Below are positions 11,550 through 24,140 of a stretch of 64,000 nt of DNA, in pieces; within the stretch, counting starts at the first letter, position 1; every line of letters starts with the position of its first letter. A program made the translations under genes and the position numbers. Source of the stretch: Cristatella mucedo. Taxonomy: Eukaryota; Bryozoa; Phylactolaemata; Cristatellidae. Below the pieces are notes generated by a model, which was given only the letters and a program-made list of their open reading frames with translations, had not been told where the DNA came from and did no database searches. The stretch lies in assembly GCA_009760855.2 (NCBI GenBank), contig WPIO01000083.1, forward strand, positions 1-64,000, read 5' to 3'.

Positions 11550-13620
11550 GTTTATTCTGGTGATTCCATTGATCTTTGCTTTTTAGTTGATCAAGATCAA
11601 GCTGTATCTTAATTTGCACCAAGCTGGCCATATCTTTCGCAATAATTTTCGCGCCCTCAATGAAAGCAGAATTACAGCCAAGTGAGTGACCCGTGACTGT
11701 TTGTAAGCAAATGTGTTTTGCTAATTGCTATTCTTATTCCAATTTTTCGTAGGCAAGCACTTTCATTCACATATACCTACATAGCATACGGATGAGTATT
11801 TGTGCGTGCATATATGTGCCTATATATGCTTGTACGAGTGAACTTATAAACTTCCAACGACCACTGGCTATCTAACTTAATGGTCTGATCGTCATGACAT
11901 CAGCTTAGTAGAGGTCGGCCACGCCTGACTCCACAAATATCTCGATCGAGGTAAACAGTGGATAATCTCACTGCTGCTTTAGCTAAGCAGACATTCTCTT
12001 CTCTCTCTGCCAGCCATTGGCCTGATCCGACCTCTTCTTCCTTCTCCAAAGATTGCTAATAAATGCTTCAGAATCTGATCGTAATTTTTTACTAAACAAT
12101 AAACACTTGATGCTATGCATATATAGCTGAACGTCTTTTTTAAGCATTTCCACTGCAGGGCTTAGAGGAGATTCGGTGCTCGAGCCAGTCGTGTGGATTA
12201 GGTTTTCAAGCTCCCGAGTGATTAGTTTTTGTGTAGCGCCTAGTAGTTACCCCGCAGCTTTAAGCAAGTAGTGTCGTCATTCAATATAAGTAGGTTACCT
12301 GCCAGCCAAACATAGACGTAGGTGAAATAAGCTGCTAGAGTTTACAAAATCTTAGCTGATGGAAGACAACGAAGGATCAAAGAACAGGTACAGCTGTCAG
12401 TCATCCCCCCAGAAACTAAAGCCTCGATTATTCGCTTGGTGAGAGCTGATGCACGTCATTATCAGCGAATGCAGGTCAGCGACTGCTTAATCATTGTGCT
12501 GTTAATTCCTTTCAAATTAAGCCGCTACTTAGAGTAGTCTCGTAGAATGCCTGAATTTCCATGCCGTTAAGAGCGAACCATGCTAGAGATTACTCCAAGT
12601 AAAATGGTCAGTTCAAGCATTTTCTGTATGCGTTACATGCAAGACCTGATTACCCGAAGCAAGATTACGATACTATTTCTGCGAATAAAATCAAAACGGC
12701 CCTTTGCAGTGGACTGTTAGTTATATTGTATACCTGCTGGCTGAGAAGCAGAGTTGCCATCGATTGCATTGACTGCATAGCAAATAGCAGATTTACATAT
12801 AATTATTACGGTGCTGGTGTAATAACCATGACCATATCGAGTATATAAAAAGCAGCCATGCCCTGCAAATAAAAGATAACTCCGTGCAAGGCATTTGATC
12901 ACCAAAAAAACATATCCATTCTGTGCGGTACTGTGCCGGTCTAGCACGAAGAAATGGATACTGGCAAGCTGTTGCGAGAGCTTCCACGGTTTAGTCTCTT
13001 GGGCCGCCTCTTACGGATTTGGAAGAACTCCTAATGTTGCTTATATCTAACGGCACGGCTGGATTTTGCTTCAGTTGTTGCCCATGGTTACCAACATATT
13101 CTGGAGTCACGTTGTTCGCTGCTATAGTGCCTGCGCTTCGATGTACACTTAACGGTTGCAATCGATGACTCTGCAATAGATCGTCTCTTATTAAGGTAAT
13201 TTATCACACTCAAGCCAGATCAAAGATCAGTGTATTATGACGACAATCTGTGTCACTCAAACAAGGACACCGGGAATTATACTATGGGCCAAATACTAGC
13301 TATTCCAATGGAAAACACGAAAATGTGGCAAATAATTTTCCGTCGACATCATTACTGAGTTGTGACACTCGTGAAAGGGTGCTGTGTACACGCCGAAAGT
13401 CTTTAAATGACAACTCCTGACATTTTCTCTCGGCTAAAATAATGCAGCGAGCTTACCCGGTGGGAATGTCCGCCCGGAAGTGGGCGATTTCGGGTATACC
13501 TCCATTATAAATGAATAGGAAAGCGTTAAAGAAAGACACTGGCGACCATCGCTCTGGTGCTTTCAATGCAGATAATGAAATAATAACAGGTTTATTTTTT
13601 AAGTGCATAATCATGCTCGA
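11550..13620. other. No gene recognised
   Basis: No open frame above 80 codons, no family signature and no obvious repeat structure. It reads as ordinary intergenic sequence. Confidence 0.5.
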
Positions 13621-13624
13621 AAAC

Positions 13625-14080
13625 TAGAAAATAATAATAATAATACATTTGTATCTCGCCCTTAGCTTAATTTCTTTCTTATACATACGCTGCCACAGAA
13701 GAATGGCCAAATAGTTAGTGCTAGCATGCACAGTGTCAACAAGCATAATATGATTAGTGGTAACATGCGAAAATTCAGCATTAAATTATGAGTACTGGTA
13801 GTATGTACAGTATGTCATCACGCACAAGCAAACAGAAGACAGGTCACAAGAACCCGGCAGATGCTTTGAGAAACAGGTGCGGTTTTAGCTTTTTCAAATC
13901 TCATCGAGTCTTGGGTGTGTTGCGTAGTCAATCGGGAATGGGTCGAAGCTGTGGAAGCCTACGAGCTAAAAGGCATGGTCTGTCCAAGGATTTGAGGTTG
14001 ATCAAGACATGGCTAAGCCTTTTGATTCAGGCGAGCGGGTGGTACTATGCTTAGGTTGATTTGTGAGTATTTCTGATATA
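13625..14080 (-). mobile_element. Old LINE A 3' copy
   Basis: An (ATA)n start, TGCACAGTGTCAACAAGCAT, then ACAAGAACCCGGCAGATGCT and AGGCATGGTCTGTCCAAGGA match the minus-strand LINE A tail and RT end base for base in places. Divergence is much higher than in the copies at 1-1800 or 48-49 kb. Confidence 0.65.
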
Positions 14081-14129
14081 GCAAAGAATGCAACTATTAT
14101 ATTGTCGTTCGTGCTCTGCATCCTTAGCT

Positions 14130-14215
14130 TAAGAATATTACTAATAATACAAGGGTGTAGTGCCCTAAGAGAACTTTATCTCTTCATAGGCACTTCAAAT
14201 TTGCTGCAGAAGTTT
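14130..14215 (-). mobile_element. LINE A 3' tail scrap
   Basis: AATACAAGGGTGTAGTGCCC and AGAGAACTTTATCTCTTCAT represent the reverse-complemented hairpin. The rest of the element is missing. Confidence 0.55.
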
Positions 14216-14219
14216 CACA

Positions 14220-15929
14220 ACGAGGCTAGAAAAAACTCCCGGCCACAGTAATTTTGTTGCAGAAACCCAGCATGAAAATGTTTTTTTAAGGTCACTCTTT
14301 GGTGGGAAAACATCGTGTGAGGCAACTTTGGGGATGAGAGGCAAATGTCTGCGAAAGTATAAACCAACAAGTATATACGATCAACTGTTAAGACCATAAG
14401 AGTAGTAATGTACAATTGGTAGTTGATGCATATCACAATGGAGTTGTACGCAAGCTCGGACAATCTGGTTACAGTTTCTACGTGGATACGATTCGAGTGC
14501 AATGTTGTCACTCAAGAAACAAGCTTTTCGAAGCAAATCCCTACGGGAGTCACAGTCACGGTACTGCAATGTACTCAAATTAGTCTTAGTGGCATGCTAA
14601 AGCCGAACACGTGTCTATACGAATTTCGGAAAAGAAGTCGCAGAAAAGCCATTGACGGTTTCAGGAATGAGACGGGGGTGCCTTCCTGTCTAACCTTTCC
14701 TTCGCTATGCAGCTCGATGCTTTATTTATGAATGAAAAAGCGTGATTCGTGCGTCCGATTCAATTTTATTATTCATAAATGCGTCGTGTCGTTGGCCGCA
14801 GGCGGTCGAAAGCCTTTCCTGCTCTTCTCTATGTAACTCCGCACCAGGGAACAACATTAGAGCATCTGAGAGTTACGACTTTCTGTACTGACAATTGGTG
14901 CTCGGGCTGGAGGCATGAGCTGGCGGCTCTTTTCCTTCACCCGTTGGATGCACACCCCCAACCGAGGTAAAGGACATAAGAGGAGCGAAGTTAATAGATC
15001 TGGCTAATAGATGCGGCCTGACGTCTTTGCCTATACGACGATGCGGACTACAAGAGGCCTAGTTTTCTTGACAGGTCGGGATATATAGACGGCGAAGAGC
15101 ACAGAACAAGCTTACGAGAATAGTCTCCTAGAAAATTGTACCAAGAACTGCTTCTGCTATCGCATGGACTTTGCAAACGAGCTTATTTCAGCTGGCAAGC
15201 GGGCCAACATCTCAAAGGTAATGTTCACCCAGTAAATAATGTTAGCCATTGCTTGCACACTAAAGCCAGCAGGCGGTGAGCCGATGCAGTGGCAGAGAGA
15301 TGCCTGCTCACCTGCTCCTCGCTGACAGGCTAACAGCCACCGGCTGAGCTGGAGCTCCCCGCCGTAGCTATATGCTCGTGATTAGAGAACTGACTGTCTT
15401 GCCTCCTGACGCCAAGCGTTTCTAGTCTGTTGCAAAATTCTCTTTCGAAAATCGAAGTTTTTGCGAACATTGTACACAGAGACCGATAGCTAAAGCCAGG
15501 CTAAAGAATGTCTGCTTTTTATTTGACCGCAGTGGTAATAAACTGATTGGCTATGGATATCTGAAATGCTTACTGCTTCAAGCTGTGTCCCAATGTGCCC
15601 GGGCACCGCCCAGCATGCAGCGGCTTCAGCTTGGCCGATTGTTGGCAACCTTCCTATTCTTGCCCATTTATCGTTTTGCTACCGCCGATCGTCTTTCAAA
15701 TGAATTCTTCGTTGCGGTCGCTGAGCCCATGGTCCTAGAATTAAGGATTTTGCATTGAAAACCTACGCACAGCAAAGCGTCGGGTGGAGACCTCCATTTA
15801 CTTTTCCCACAATTGTCTATATCCGCCCTTCGAGATTTCGGCATGTTTTGCTGAAAGTCAGCCTTAACTTAGCGGTCGTCGGGGCTACTATAATCCAGCG
15901 GCCCATCTTAGTGCTTGTCTTTGCAATTC
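14220..15929. other. No gene recognised
   Basis: Several 60-100 codon open frames occur on both strands without a family signature. There are no strong repeat matches within the window. Confidence 0.5.
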
Positions 15930-18290
15930 TCGCTCAGTGTGCAACAAATCGCTAACAATACATGACATGTTTATTCAAAAGAATCTCGATGTGTACGCTT
16001 CGACCGAGACCTGGCAAAAATTGACTAATCATCCGACCATAACCGATTCCACCTCGACAGACTTATACTTCTTCCATACGCCTAAATCAATCAAGATTAG
16101 TGGTGAAGTTGCCGTTGCCAAACGTTCCTCCCTCGATTTTAAGCCATTTGCAGTCTCCTCGAAGCAGTCTTTTGAATCTCTTGTTTTGAATCTCTCCGAC
16201 AACAAGCTACCAATGGCAGCAGTAATCTATGGCCCCCACGTACCAATACCTCCATTATCTCAGATTTCTCTTATCTCATTTCAATTATGTGTGAAAGACG
16301 TTGATGTTTTCTCGTTATGGGTGATTTCAACACTTATTTTGAAAAACCCAACTGACACCGTAAGTGACGAATTTCATACACTGACTGACTCATTTTTTGT
16401 TATGGCTCATGGCATAACCCTATTCATAGCGATGGCCTAACACTCGATCTAATATTCTTCCATAACCATATTCATCATCCCCTATTAGTACCGAATTCTG
16501 CTCATCTGACCATAGCCAGATCCGTTTCAGCCTATTCCTTGTGTCTCCTCATTCGGTATAAAACCATCTGTGAATCGCGAAATCTCGAGGCCCTTATCAT
16601 CAATGCTGTCGGCGCAAAAATTTCTTCTTTACTCGTGCTGCTCAATCCCCACTGCTATCTATCTACCATCATCAGTAGCATGCTGCAACAAGACACTTGA
16701 TGACATGCTTGACACGTTTTCAGTCTGACTAAGCATACTCTATGCCCTCACCCAGACGCCATATGATTTACCGCAGACATTAAACTAGCTAGGACTACTA
16801 GCAAATTTGATAAGGCATAAATAGAAGATCAGGACTGACTGGCCCTCTAGTTTGCCGGAACTACTGCAGGCCATACCAATTGATACTAACTAAGGTCAAG
16901 TGTAGCTTCTAGAAAAGTATTGTTGAATCGCAGATGCACAATCCGAAGAATCTTGTGTCAACCATCAACAATCTCCTTAAATTCTCCCAGGTTATCTCCT
17001 CACCTGGTGATCCTTGTGCTATTCTAGCTAATCGCTTCTCTAGCTGCTTTGTCAACGAGATAGACAACATCCGAGAGCCCATCCCTAAGGTAGCAGCATC
17101 CCCTCTGGACTCATGTCCTTCGATAACTTTCCCACGGGACTCCTCTCCTCTTCTCTCTGAGCAGCATCTCAATGTCTGTATTCAAGAGGCATGAGTGACC
17201 TCACCCTGAAATTCATCTGAAAAGTCAAAGAAGACTACTACCCCACTAAACCACTATCCCGATGTCCTACTTCGACAACCAAAAGATCTGCTGCAATTGT
17301 GCGTAACCAACATAATTAATATGTCTTTACCCTCAGGCTATGTTTCTGCATCTTTCAACAAGTCTGTGGTTAGTCCTGTAGTTAAGAAAGAACACTAGAC
17401 CAAGAGAACTTGAGCAACTTCCGCCCTGTCTTCCTTTTTTGTTTTTAAAATTTCTATCAAAGATGCGGGAACGAGTTGTGGTAGACCAGCTCAATTTGTG
17501 CATTGAAACTTCAAACCTAGCAAGTAAGTTCCAGTCTGGTTTCAGAGCTAACCTTTCACAGATTAAGTATTTAAACAACCCTATCAGGAATACAGATGTA
17601 AGTGAAGTCGCTGCTTATTTTTCTTCATCTTCCGGTAGCGTTCGATACTATTTATCATTGACTCCTCGAGATGCTCTCATCTTACCTGAGCGTCACTGCT
17701 ACTGCACTGCAATGGTTTAGGCCTTGGTCTCAGTGGGACACTCCTGAGCAGTGATGTGAACGGCCAAAGATCAGCAGAGTAATCACGGAAGTACGGATTA
17801 TCTCAAGGCTCTGTGCTTGGTCCGCTTGTTTTCAGGTTTTATACTCTCCCTGTTGCCGATGTGATTGCAAGGCACGTCATAGGCTTTTAAGTATATGCAG
17901 ATGACATCCAGTTGTACCTTTGCTTTGATTCATCCCAGCCTACCACGACGTCAAATTCTCTAAACTCCTTTGCAGCACGTATTGCTGACATCCGCATGTG
18001 TGCGGCAGCACAATTTCTCAAGTTGAGGATCAAACCAAATCTCTAGTCACGTGAAAATCAAGTTTTACTCAGAAATTGGAAAGCTTGACGCTCAAACTTG
18101 ATTCAGCGAGATTATCTCCTGCAGCATCTGCACGAAATCTAGGTGTCCTGGTCCAAAGTGATCTTTCACTAGACGACGACATGAGCTCCGCAGTCAAGTC
18201 TGCCCTTCGCTCGATTTGAATGGCCTGAGCAGTGATTAGGCTGCTTCCATTCATCCAAGCAGGACCCACATGCACGAACATTTGGCAGTC
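15930..18290 (+). mobile_element. LINE A copy with endonuclease and RT, decayed
   Basis: The endonuclease part reads LDVYASTETWQKLTNHPTIT, then SSKQSFESLVLNLSDNKLPM and AAVIYGPH, the apurinic-like endonuclease of CR1/L2-type LINEs (usual LTETW and YRPP motifs). A linker (MHNPKNLVSTINNLL) is followed by RT scraps: PRDAL, GSVLGPL, YADDIQLYLCF and VLVQSDLSLDDDMSS. Many stops and indels are present, and the 3' tail is lost. It lies just left of the proposed kinase 3' end in the opposite orientation. Confidence 0.75.
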
Positions 18291-18299
18291 ACAAAGCCT

Positions 18300-18764
18300 G
18301 CACAGTAAGCTTTAATGTAGCCGATATTTAAAAAATGCACTGAGCTTTACCAAGTTAGGGCTTCCTCAAAACAGGTTTGTGTTCCTAAGAAACTTCTTAT
18401 TGGAAACATTTTGGTCAGTCACCGCTAGGGTATCGGGCGTGGTATATGCTCTTGAGTTACGCCGTTGCTCCTGAATAAAAATAGTCATCAAGTACATTTA
18501 AGGGAACGAACTGGCTGGCATGGAAGCAGAAAACTGGGGGCACAGCCGGTGAATAGTGAAACAGGAGTACTAAAAGGCTACTCGGTTGATTTTTCAAATC
18601 GTCAGTTTTTGCAATAATGAAGGGCTTTACTGCTCGCTAAATTCTCACAGCCAAACATTTGGTTGGCTCTGCTGCTCTCCGTTCTCTATCCGAGAATGCG
18701 ATTGAATCTTGTGATTTTCTCACGTGCACTTTAAAAATCTAGTGCTCGACTCAATTACTAAGCT
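18300..18764. other. Non-coding stretch, possible kinase 3' UTR
   Basis: If exon I is real, this would hold the 3' UTR. No AATAAA was seen on the minus strand here. Confidence 0.4.
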
Positions 18765-19291
18765 CTAAACACAACGTGTAAAGCTCGACAACCACTCTGC
18801 TCCAAAACTTACTTTGTCTCTTGGCGTACGAGTTCGTAAAGGCAATCCAGCTGGCGTCTTTGGTAACGGTAATGCCTCCTGTGGCGGGTCACAGTTGAAA
18901 TGTACCTGCAAAATTAACGAATGTTTGAAGAAAAAGGCTTCTGCTGTACAGGGAGCGCACTTCCGCCGGTCAAAGATGTTAACTGCAGTGTGGCGGCAAG
19001 AAGCACGAGAGAAAAAATCTCGTACAGCTCCGGGCTTTTTCTTTTTTCTCATTGCTTCTCTTGCTTCACTCTCGACGTCAGCAGCTCTGATGCCACCATA
19101 GGTTAGTGCCACAGCTTGAGCATACGGACTACTGAACTCGGGCTGCGGACGCGGCGTCGAAGAAGTATACTTGTTGGCCACTTTAGTCTGGATTGGGATC
19201 ATGGATGGAATTGGTAAAGTCTCGTTTATTCCGTCTACAAACACATTTACCGCGTGCGAACAAGTAGCATCGTTCAATGCCGCGCAACCGG
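18765..19291 (-). CDS. Candidate CDKL5-like terminal exon I
   Basis: A strong pyrimidine-rich acceptor (CTTTCGTTTATCCTCCAG) precedes an open frame of about 175 codons ending in TAG at 18767-18765. It reads AGCAALNDATCSHAVNVFVD, continues through TSSTPRPQPEFSSPYAQAVA, and ends with LPLRTRTPRDKVSFGAEWLS and a short tail. Pro/Ser/Thr-Pro content suits a kinase tail. A second good acceptor (TTAATTTTGCAG, exon from 18905) suggests a possible internal intron, but no matching in-phase donor was found. No polyadenylation signal was seen just downstream. It may instead be part of an independent gene. Confidence 0.45.
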
Positions 19292-19675
19292 CTGGAGGAT
19301 AAACGAAAGCCGGAAAGTCGTGTAATAATGGCAGAAGGAAAGAAAATTAATTTTTACAGCAAACGTGAGAGTGGTGTGCACGCGGCAGGCAGATCGCCGG
19401 AAAGTTCTACGGCATGCGTCGCAGACTGTGCCGCGAATCGCGTAGCGCATGCAAGGGAAATTGCCGGTTCGTTTGTGCAGTGCATGCATGCAACCGGCGC
19501 CCAGAGCCAAGAGCAGATAGCCGAACAGTAGACGCCGAAGAGCGTTGACAAAGCCAGGTGAAAGCTGCCAGCTCTGCCGTCTACATAGATTGCTCTATAA
19601 GCTCAGAGAAATCCACCGAGGGTGCTCTGACAGTCAAGCCGGTTGAGGTGCCACCAGCGGTCTGACGCGCTCTAC

Positions 19676-19758
19676 CTTGGGTGCGCTCCGCTGCGGAGCG
19701 AGGCGCAAAACTTCGATCGGCACGAACTACAATGTTAGGTGGGCAGGCATCAAGTAGC
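19676..19758 (-). CDS. Candidate CDKL5-like 3' exon H
   Basis: This 83-nt open segment lies between CATGCTTGCAG and CAAG|GTAGAG and reads LLDACPPNIVVRADRSFAPR followed by SAAERTQ. It starts with one base and ends with one base of split codons, which fits candidate exons G and I. No family is recognised. An alternative acceptor (ATTGTAG) lies inside it. Support is frame, splice sites and position only. Confidence 0.4.
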
Positions 19759-20229
19759 CTGCAAGCATGACTCAGCTGCGCCAGAGTGCACCTCCAACTT
19801 CCCATAATTTGTCTCTGCATCGCAGCCAGGGCTATTAGGAGCACTAGATACGAGACCAGTATCTTGATGAAGCTAGCAAAGAATATTTTGACGCAAGGTT
19901 ATGCTCAGAGTTCCTGCCCATTTATGTGTGAGACGGTAAATAATACATGGCTGAAGTCTAGCGATGTTCATTGTTATTTCGCTGCACAATCTACGAAATT
20001 TCTTTCGCAACGACGATGCCTACACATGGCTAAGCTCCAATGGGCGAGCTCTCGGAACCAATCAACGATGGATCTGCGAAAACATGCAGCATCGGACTAA
20101 ACTAAGTGCACTGTTATTCAAAGACTTTGCTGCAACCACCATCCTTCCTGAACCAAGTCCCAACCTGGGCATACAGCTAAACCAAGAAACAAGCAAATCT
20201 TTGAGAATTATCAGAAATGTAATCTAATC

Positions 20230-21640
20230 ATATCAGGTAGAAAGAAGTTGGTTAGTTAGGAAGTCCAGCACAGCCTCTGACTTCACACTTATTTAAGCCC
20301 GCTGTTATATTGATATTTATGGTGCTACTCTAACGGTACATCAATAATGAGTGTCGTGCCAAAAAGGGTGAGAGGAGGTAATTAACTAATTTGCATATAT
20401 CTATCTGCAACATACATATATAATTGAATATTCCTAGCTACTCCTGCCTTTGGCTAGATATGGATATGCATAAATAGAATCTGCCCATCATTCTTTATGG
20501 GGCTTACTATAAGGTGTATATTAATCTAAAGATGGTCAGCACGTCTAAACCTCCCGTACATGCCTCTTAATGCTGCTTTGCTAACCGGTGCGGACACATG
20601 CATGAATTAAAATGCAATTTATTTTTATAAAAAAAATTATGAAATGTAATATTGAATTAAGTTTTAATATTCCACCCATACATATTTTGCTTTATTAACT
20701 AAGACCTGTGAACTGGACAGTCAGTTGGGCAGGCTCATCAGCTAGGTCAGCGGACACTCACACCCGCCTTACAAAGCAGTTGGAGTTTCCGTGATTTTTC
20801 ACGATTGCAGGTGAATAGTAACTCTGGCTCTCGCACAAGCCCCGAAAAGCGTACAGAATATTAGGATTCCTCACCGTCTAAAAACCCATATAACTGGCAG
20901 GTAGAAACCATGTCAAGCTTATAATGCAAAAAAGAGGCATTGGCCACAAGCGGTCTGCACACTACTTTCTGAGGTGGAATGGATACATAAAATGGATTGT
21001 GGGAATATGTTGTCCGGTACTAAATAAAGAATTTGAGTGCTCCTTTTTTGAAGTTGTATCATCCCTTCAAAGTGCTTCCGTTGGCTAAATTAGGCACACA
21101 ATTATACAGCAGTTATAATTAAAAAATAATCAAACATACATGTAAGCAAGCCCGAATTTTCAGATTCCGTGCTGAGGCAATTAAAGATCTGCTGGACGAG
21201 CCCATTTCGAGATTAAGCATTGCAAGTTTCAGGGTTAATCAATTTTTCAATAATTGCACAGTTTGTTGATCTTAATTTGTAATGAGTAAATTCCTTTGAT
21301 CGTGCTGATAATTTGAACTTTGTACGATAAGTTTCCTTGCAAACAAGCGTATTTCAGGAGAGCTGATAAATACGAACGCAATTTTTCTTTTATATATTGC
21401 GGTTCATTCGGCACGATTTCAAGTGTAGTACAGGGTTAAATAAAGATGCATTAATTTACACTAATGATAGAGCTTGAAGACTGAGTCAGGTCTACTGAAA
21501 GACTTGTGGCTCAAGAATGAGTGCACTCGTAATAGATTCACCGAACAGTGATTGCTGCATCGAATTCCCTTCTCTTCACAACATACAGGTGCAATATTTC
21601 TTTCCTTGGAGCCATGCTAGAGCACTGCCAAGTCTCTCAT
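20230..21640. other. AT-rich sequence, no gene recognised
   Basis: AT-rich with few open frames. It would lie in the intron between candidate exons G and H. Confidence 0.5.
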
Positions 21641-21647
21641 GACAGGA

Positions 21648-21720
21648 ACATATGTAAAGTGCCTAGACATAGATTAAGTTGTACAATGGCGAAACACAAA
21701 TGTATTTTTATTTTTGTTAT
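21648..21720 (+). mobile_element. LINE A 3' tail scrap
   Basis: ATGTAAAGTGCCTAGACATA and GATTAAGTT are followed by TTTTTGTTATTATTAT, matching the hairpin and ATT tail. Confidence 0.6.
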
Positions 21721-22044
21721 TATTATGAGGATAGCTCGTATTTGTAATATTAGAATTTCACTCGTGCAAGAACTAGGCCAGCTGATTAGTCAGCGTTAAA
21801 GACCCTCGGTGTCGTTCCATGATTATGAGAACCAGTAGGAAGAGGTGAGAGCGTATCATGGCTGTGAAAAAGGACATCGGCATTTTTTCACGATATTAAT
21901 CAATGTTGTAACTCGATGGCATATGTGATCTGACCGAATCTGCCTTAAGCAAATAGGCTGCAAACTCGCGTTATCCTTTGCTTCAGTGCGGTCCAAGGGG
22001 GCAAAAGGAAGAGACCCGCGAGTGCGCTCAAGTAACCTCTAGCG

Positions 22045-22112
22045 TAGCATAATCGGTGGAGCACCGTATCGGTAAGCCAGAAGAGGCTGCGGGATCGATT
22101 CCTCCCGAGATG
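22045..22112 (+). repeat. tRNA-like sequence
   Basis: GCATAATCGGTGGAGCACCG, ATCGGTAAGCCAGAAGAGGC and GCGGGATCGATTCCTCCC resemble the D arm, anticodon arm and T arm of a tRNA, with a GGT anticodon position as in tRNA-Thr. No complementary acceptor stem is evident, so a SINE head or pseudo-tRNA is more likely than a working tRNA gene. Confidence 0.4.
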
Positions 22113-22301
22113 AAATCATTTTTGGCGCTCAGTACCACGATAGAAGGCATCTGCTCACTTTGCTAAGTATTCTGAAATTGGCGAACTCGCCAATGGCATG
22201 GCATATGTGGACGTTGTCCTGCTTCGGACACTATTGGCTCATGTAAGACGTAGCCAAGCGCTCAGATACTTGACATGGCAATGCTTCAAGAATAGTGATA
22301 C

Positions 22302-22540
22302 ATGAGATAGTCGATGGACTTGCCGTAGTAGTGGCTTCTCGCTCTGCGCTCGCGTCCAGCAATGACCCCGCCAAAGGCAGGCGTTAGTGCTCCTTCGGTA
22401 GACCTCTCCAATAGCGACGAAGGGACCTCCTGCTGTCGCGAGTCTGCCACTCTTTCGAAGGGAGATTTGGTTGGCGGCGCAGGCTTCCTCTTATCCAGCG
22501 TGGAAGCACGAATCCGCTGCAGCTCTTCCTGCGGTGTCAG
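22302..22540 (-). CDS. Candidate CDKL5-like 3' exon G
   Basis: This open stretch is preceded by CGTCTGTAG and reads LTPQEELQRIRASTLDKRKP, then APPTKSPFERVADSRQQEVP and on to FGGVIAGRERRARSHYYGKS. It has exon-like composition and stands out from AT-rich surroundings. It begins in phase 0, which fits the phase 0 end of the previous exon. The 3' end is a guess: an AT|GTATCA donor ends it in phase 2, otherwise the frame stops at 22292. It could belong to a different minus-strand gene. Confidence 0.5.
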
Positions 22541-22939
22541 CTACAGACGAGCGTTGCTAACAGCTGCATGGTTTGGCGACCGAAAAGTGATTTAGCGAAC
22601 AAATGCTCGAGAAGGGTGCGAGCGCGAGCGCGAGCGAGCCGCTCGTGGGACGCAGCGAACGCAAACGCTGCCAACGCTAGCGGATTTAGTTTGACTAAGA
22701 GGAAGAGCGTCCAGGGTGTGGCACAGCCTGAGCTCTGCTGCTGCTGCGGTGTGTGTGCTAAATACAAAGGGTCAGCCTCAGTTCCGTCTTTCCTTGCGCC
22801 CATTCGAACTCGTTCGCGAGCCAGTCCCCAAGAGCCAGCACCTACAGCCGAGCAGCTACTCCCTATCCTGAAACGCGTGCACAATGTACCCGCGTGTGCT
22901 CTCATGTGCGTATACCGATATTCGTTTACCAGTGTATGC

Positions 22940-23048
22940 ATATACAGTATATATGTATATGTATATACGTGTATGTACGTACATATATATTTATATATAG
23001 ATATATATATACATAAATGTGTACGTATATATATATATATATATATAA
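22940..23048. repeat. Imperfect (TA)n/(TG)n microsatellite
   Basis: Alternating TATATG, TACGTG and TATATA units; open frames across it are artefacts. Confidence 0.8.
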
Positions 23049-23049
23049 T

Positions 23050-24040
23050 ATAAGTCCCGAACTTCACAAAGCGATTAGAATGAATCGGCTAAAAAAAATG
23101 AAGAGCTTAAGTTCTTCAGAGCTTAATGACATCCGGTTCGAAGCTGCCTGCAGCAGGGGAACGTAACCAAGAAAGTTGAGATCTGCAATTGAATATGGAT
23201 AGCTGGGAAACAATATGACATTAGTAATTGGCATCGTTACTGAGGGGAAATGTTGAGATGATCGGGCTGAACGTCGCTACTGCTCACTCGCTCACTGCTT
23301 TGAGAATGAGAAAGCACGAATTGGTGCACAGCACTTTAGTTCACGTGCTTCCTGCAGATCCGTTTACCCCTAGCCTCCAAAACCCTTGCGTGGTGGCCCC
23401 ATTGAGGAGCTGCTTCTAAGTAAATCGCTTAAAAGATGCTTTTCACAATTAAGCACGTGCTTGCTCAACCATGGCAATAAGAAAACATTATTGGAATACT
23501 TCCTGTCGCATGTGGTTGAGCTTGTGCAGCGAGTGCTGCACAAGCACTTGCCTGCACGTGCATCCGCAGAAGTATAGCTGCTTCTGCTGGTGCTGCTGTG
23601 GCTTGCATTTGCACTAAGCAATGGACATTCCAGATAGAAGCACAAAGGTCACCCGAAAATGTTAGAACCCTAAAGGCGTTCGCCTCTCTTTCTCCGTACA
23701 CACATCTTCAACTGAAACCGTGTTTCCTCAGGCCACGGCCAACTGGCCTTATGCTGCTTCTCTTGTGTTCACTTTATACGCAAACGTAACCAAATTGTAG
23801 TCATTGCTGCAAGCACGAATCAGATTGGGCACTGAAATAAGCGCCGGCTGAGGTTCAGTGTTACATTCGTGATTTTAAATTATCGTACCGACTATCTGAA
23901 AGTTGTATCATTACTTGCAAATACACTATCTGTTAGCTCGCAAGGCCTCGTTGAGGCAAAAGAAAACATAAGAAATCGATATCTAAGAGGATTACCTGAT
24001 ACGTTGTAAGAACATCGTGCTAAAAAAAAGAGATAAAGGC
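23050..24040. other. No gene recognised
   Basis: Overlapping short frames at 23228-23789 have no family signature. It falls within the proposed 4.1-kb kinase intron. Confidence 0.5.
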
Positions 24041-24140
24041 TAGCTGATGTAGGAAACTCTTTTATCTAACGGCAGAAGAGCCTCGGTAGCTATCACTGCC
24101 GATTGCACGAGGCAATAAAAGGTTGCAAGCTTCAGAAGAA
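24041..24140 (-). repeat. SINE-1 fragment
   Basis: AGCTGATGTAGGAAACTC and GGCAGAAGAGCCTCGGTAGC match the SINE-1 body reversed, followed by GGCAATAAAAGG. The tRNA-like head is lost. Confidence 0.6.

Noticed and set aside
18905-19097. Internal intron in candidate exon I (donor near 19097, acceptor at 18905)
   Set aside because: Joining these sites puts the downstream part into a frame with an early stop, so one open exon was kept.
22045-22112. Functional tRNA-Thr gene
   Set aside because: Arms resemble a tRNA but no 7-bp acceptor stem pairs across the ends.
22568-23053. 161-codon plus-strand frame with Cys and Arg clusters
   Set aside because: Low-complexity start, runs into a TA microsatellite, no splice or family support. 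The coding-like signal next to it is on the minus strand.
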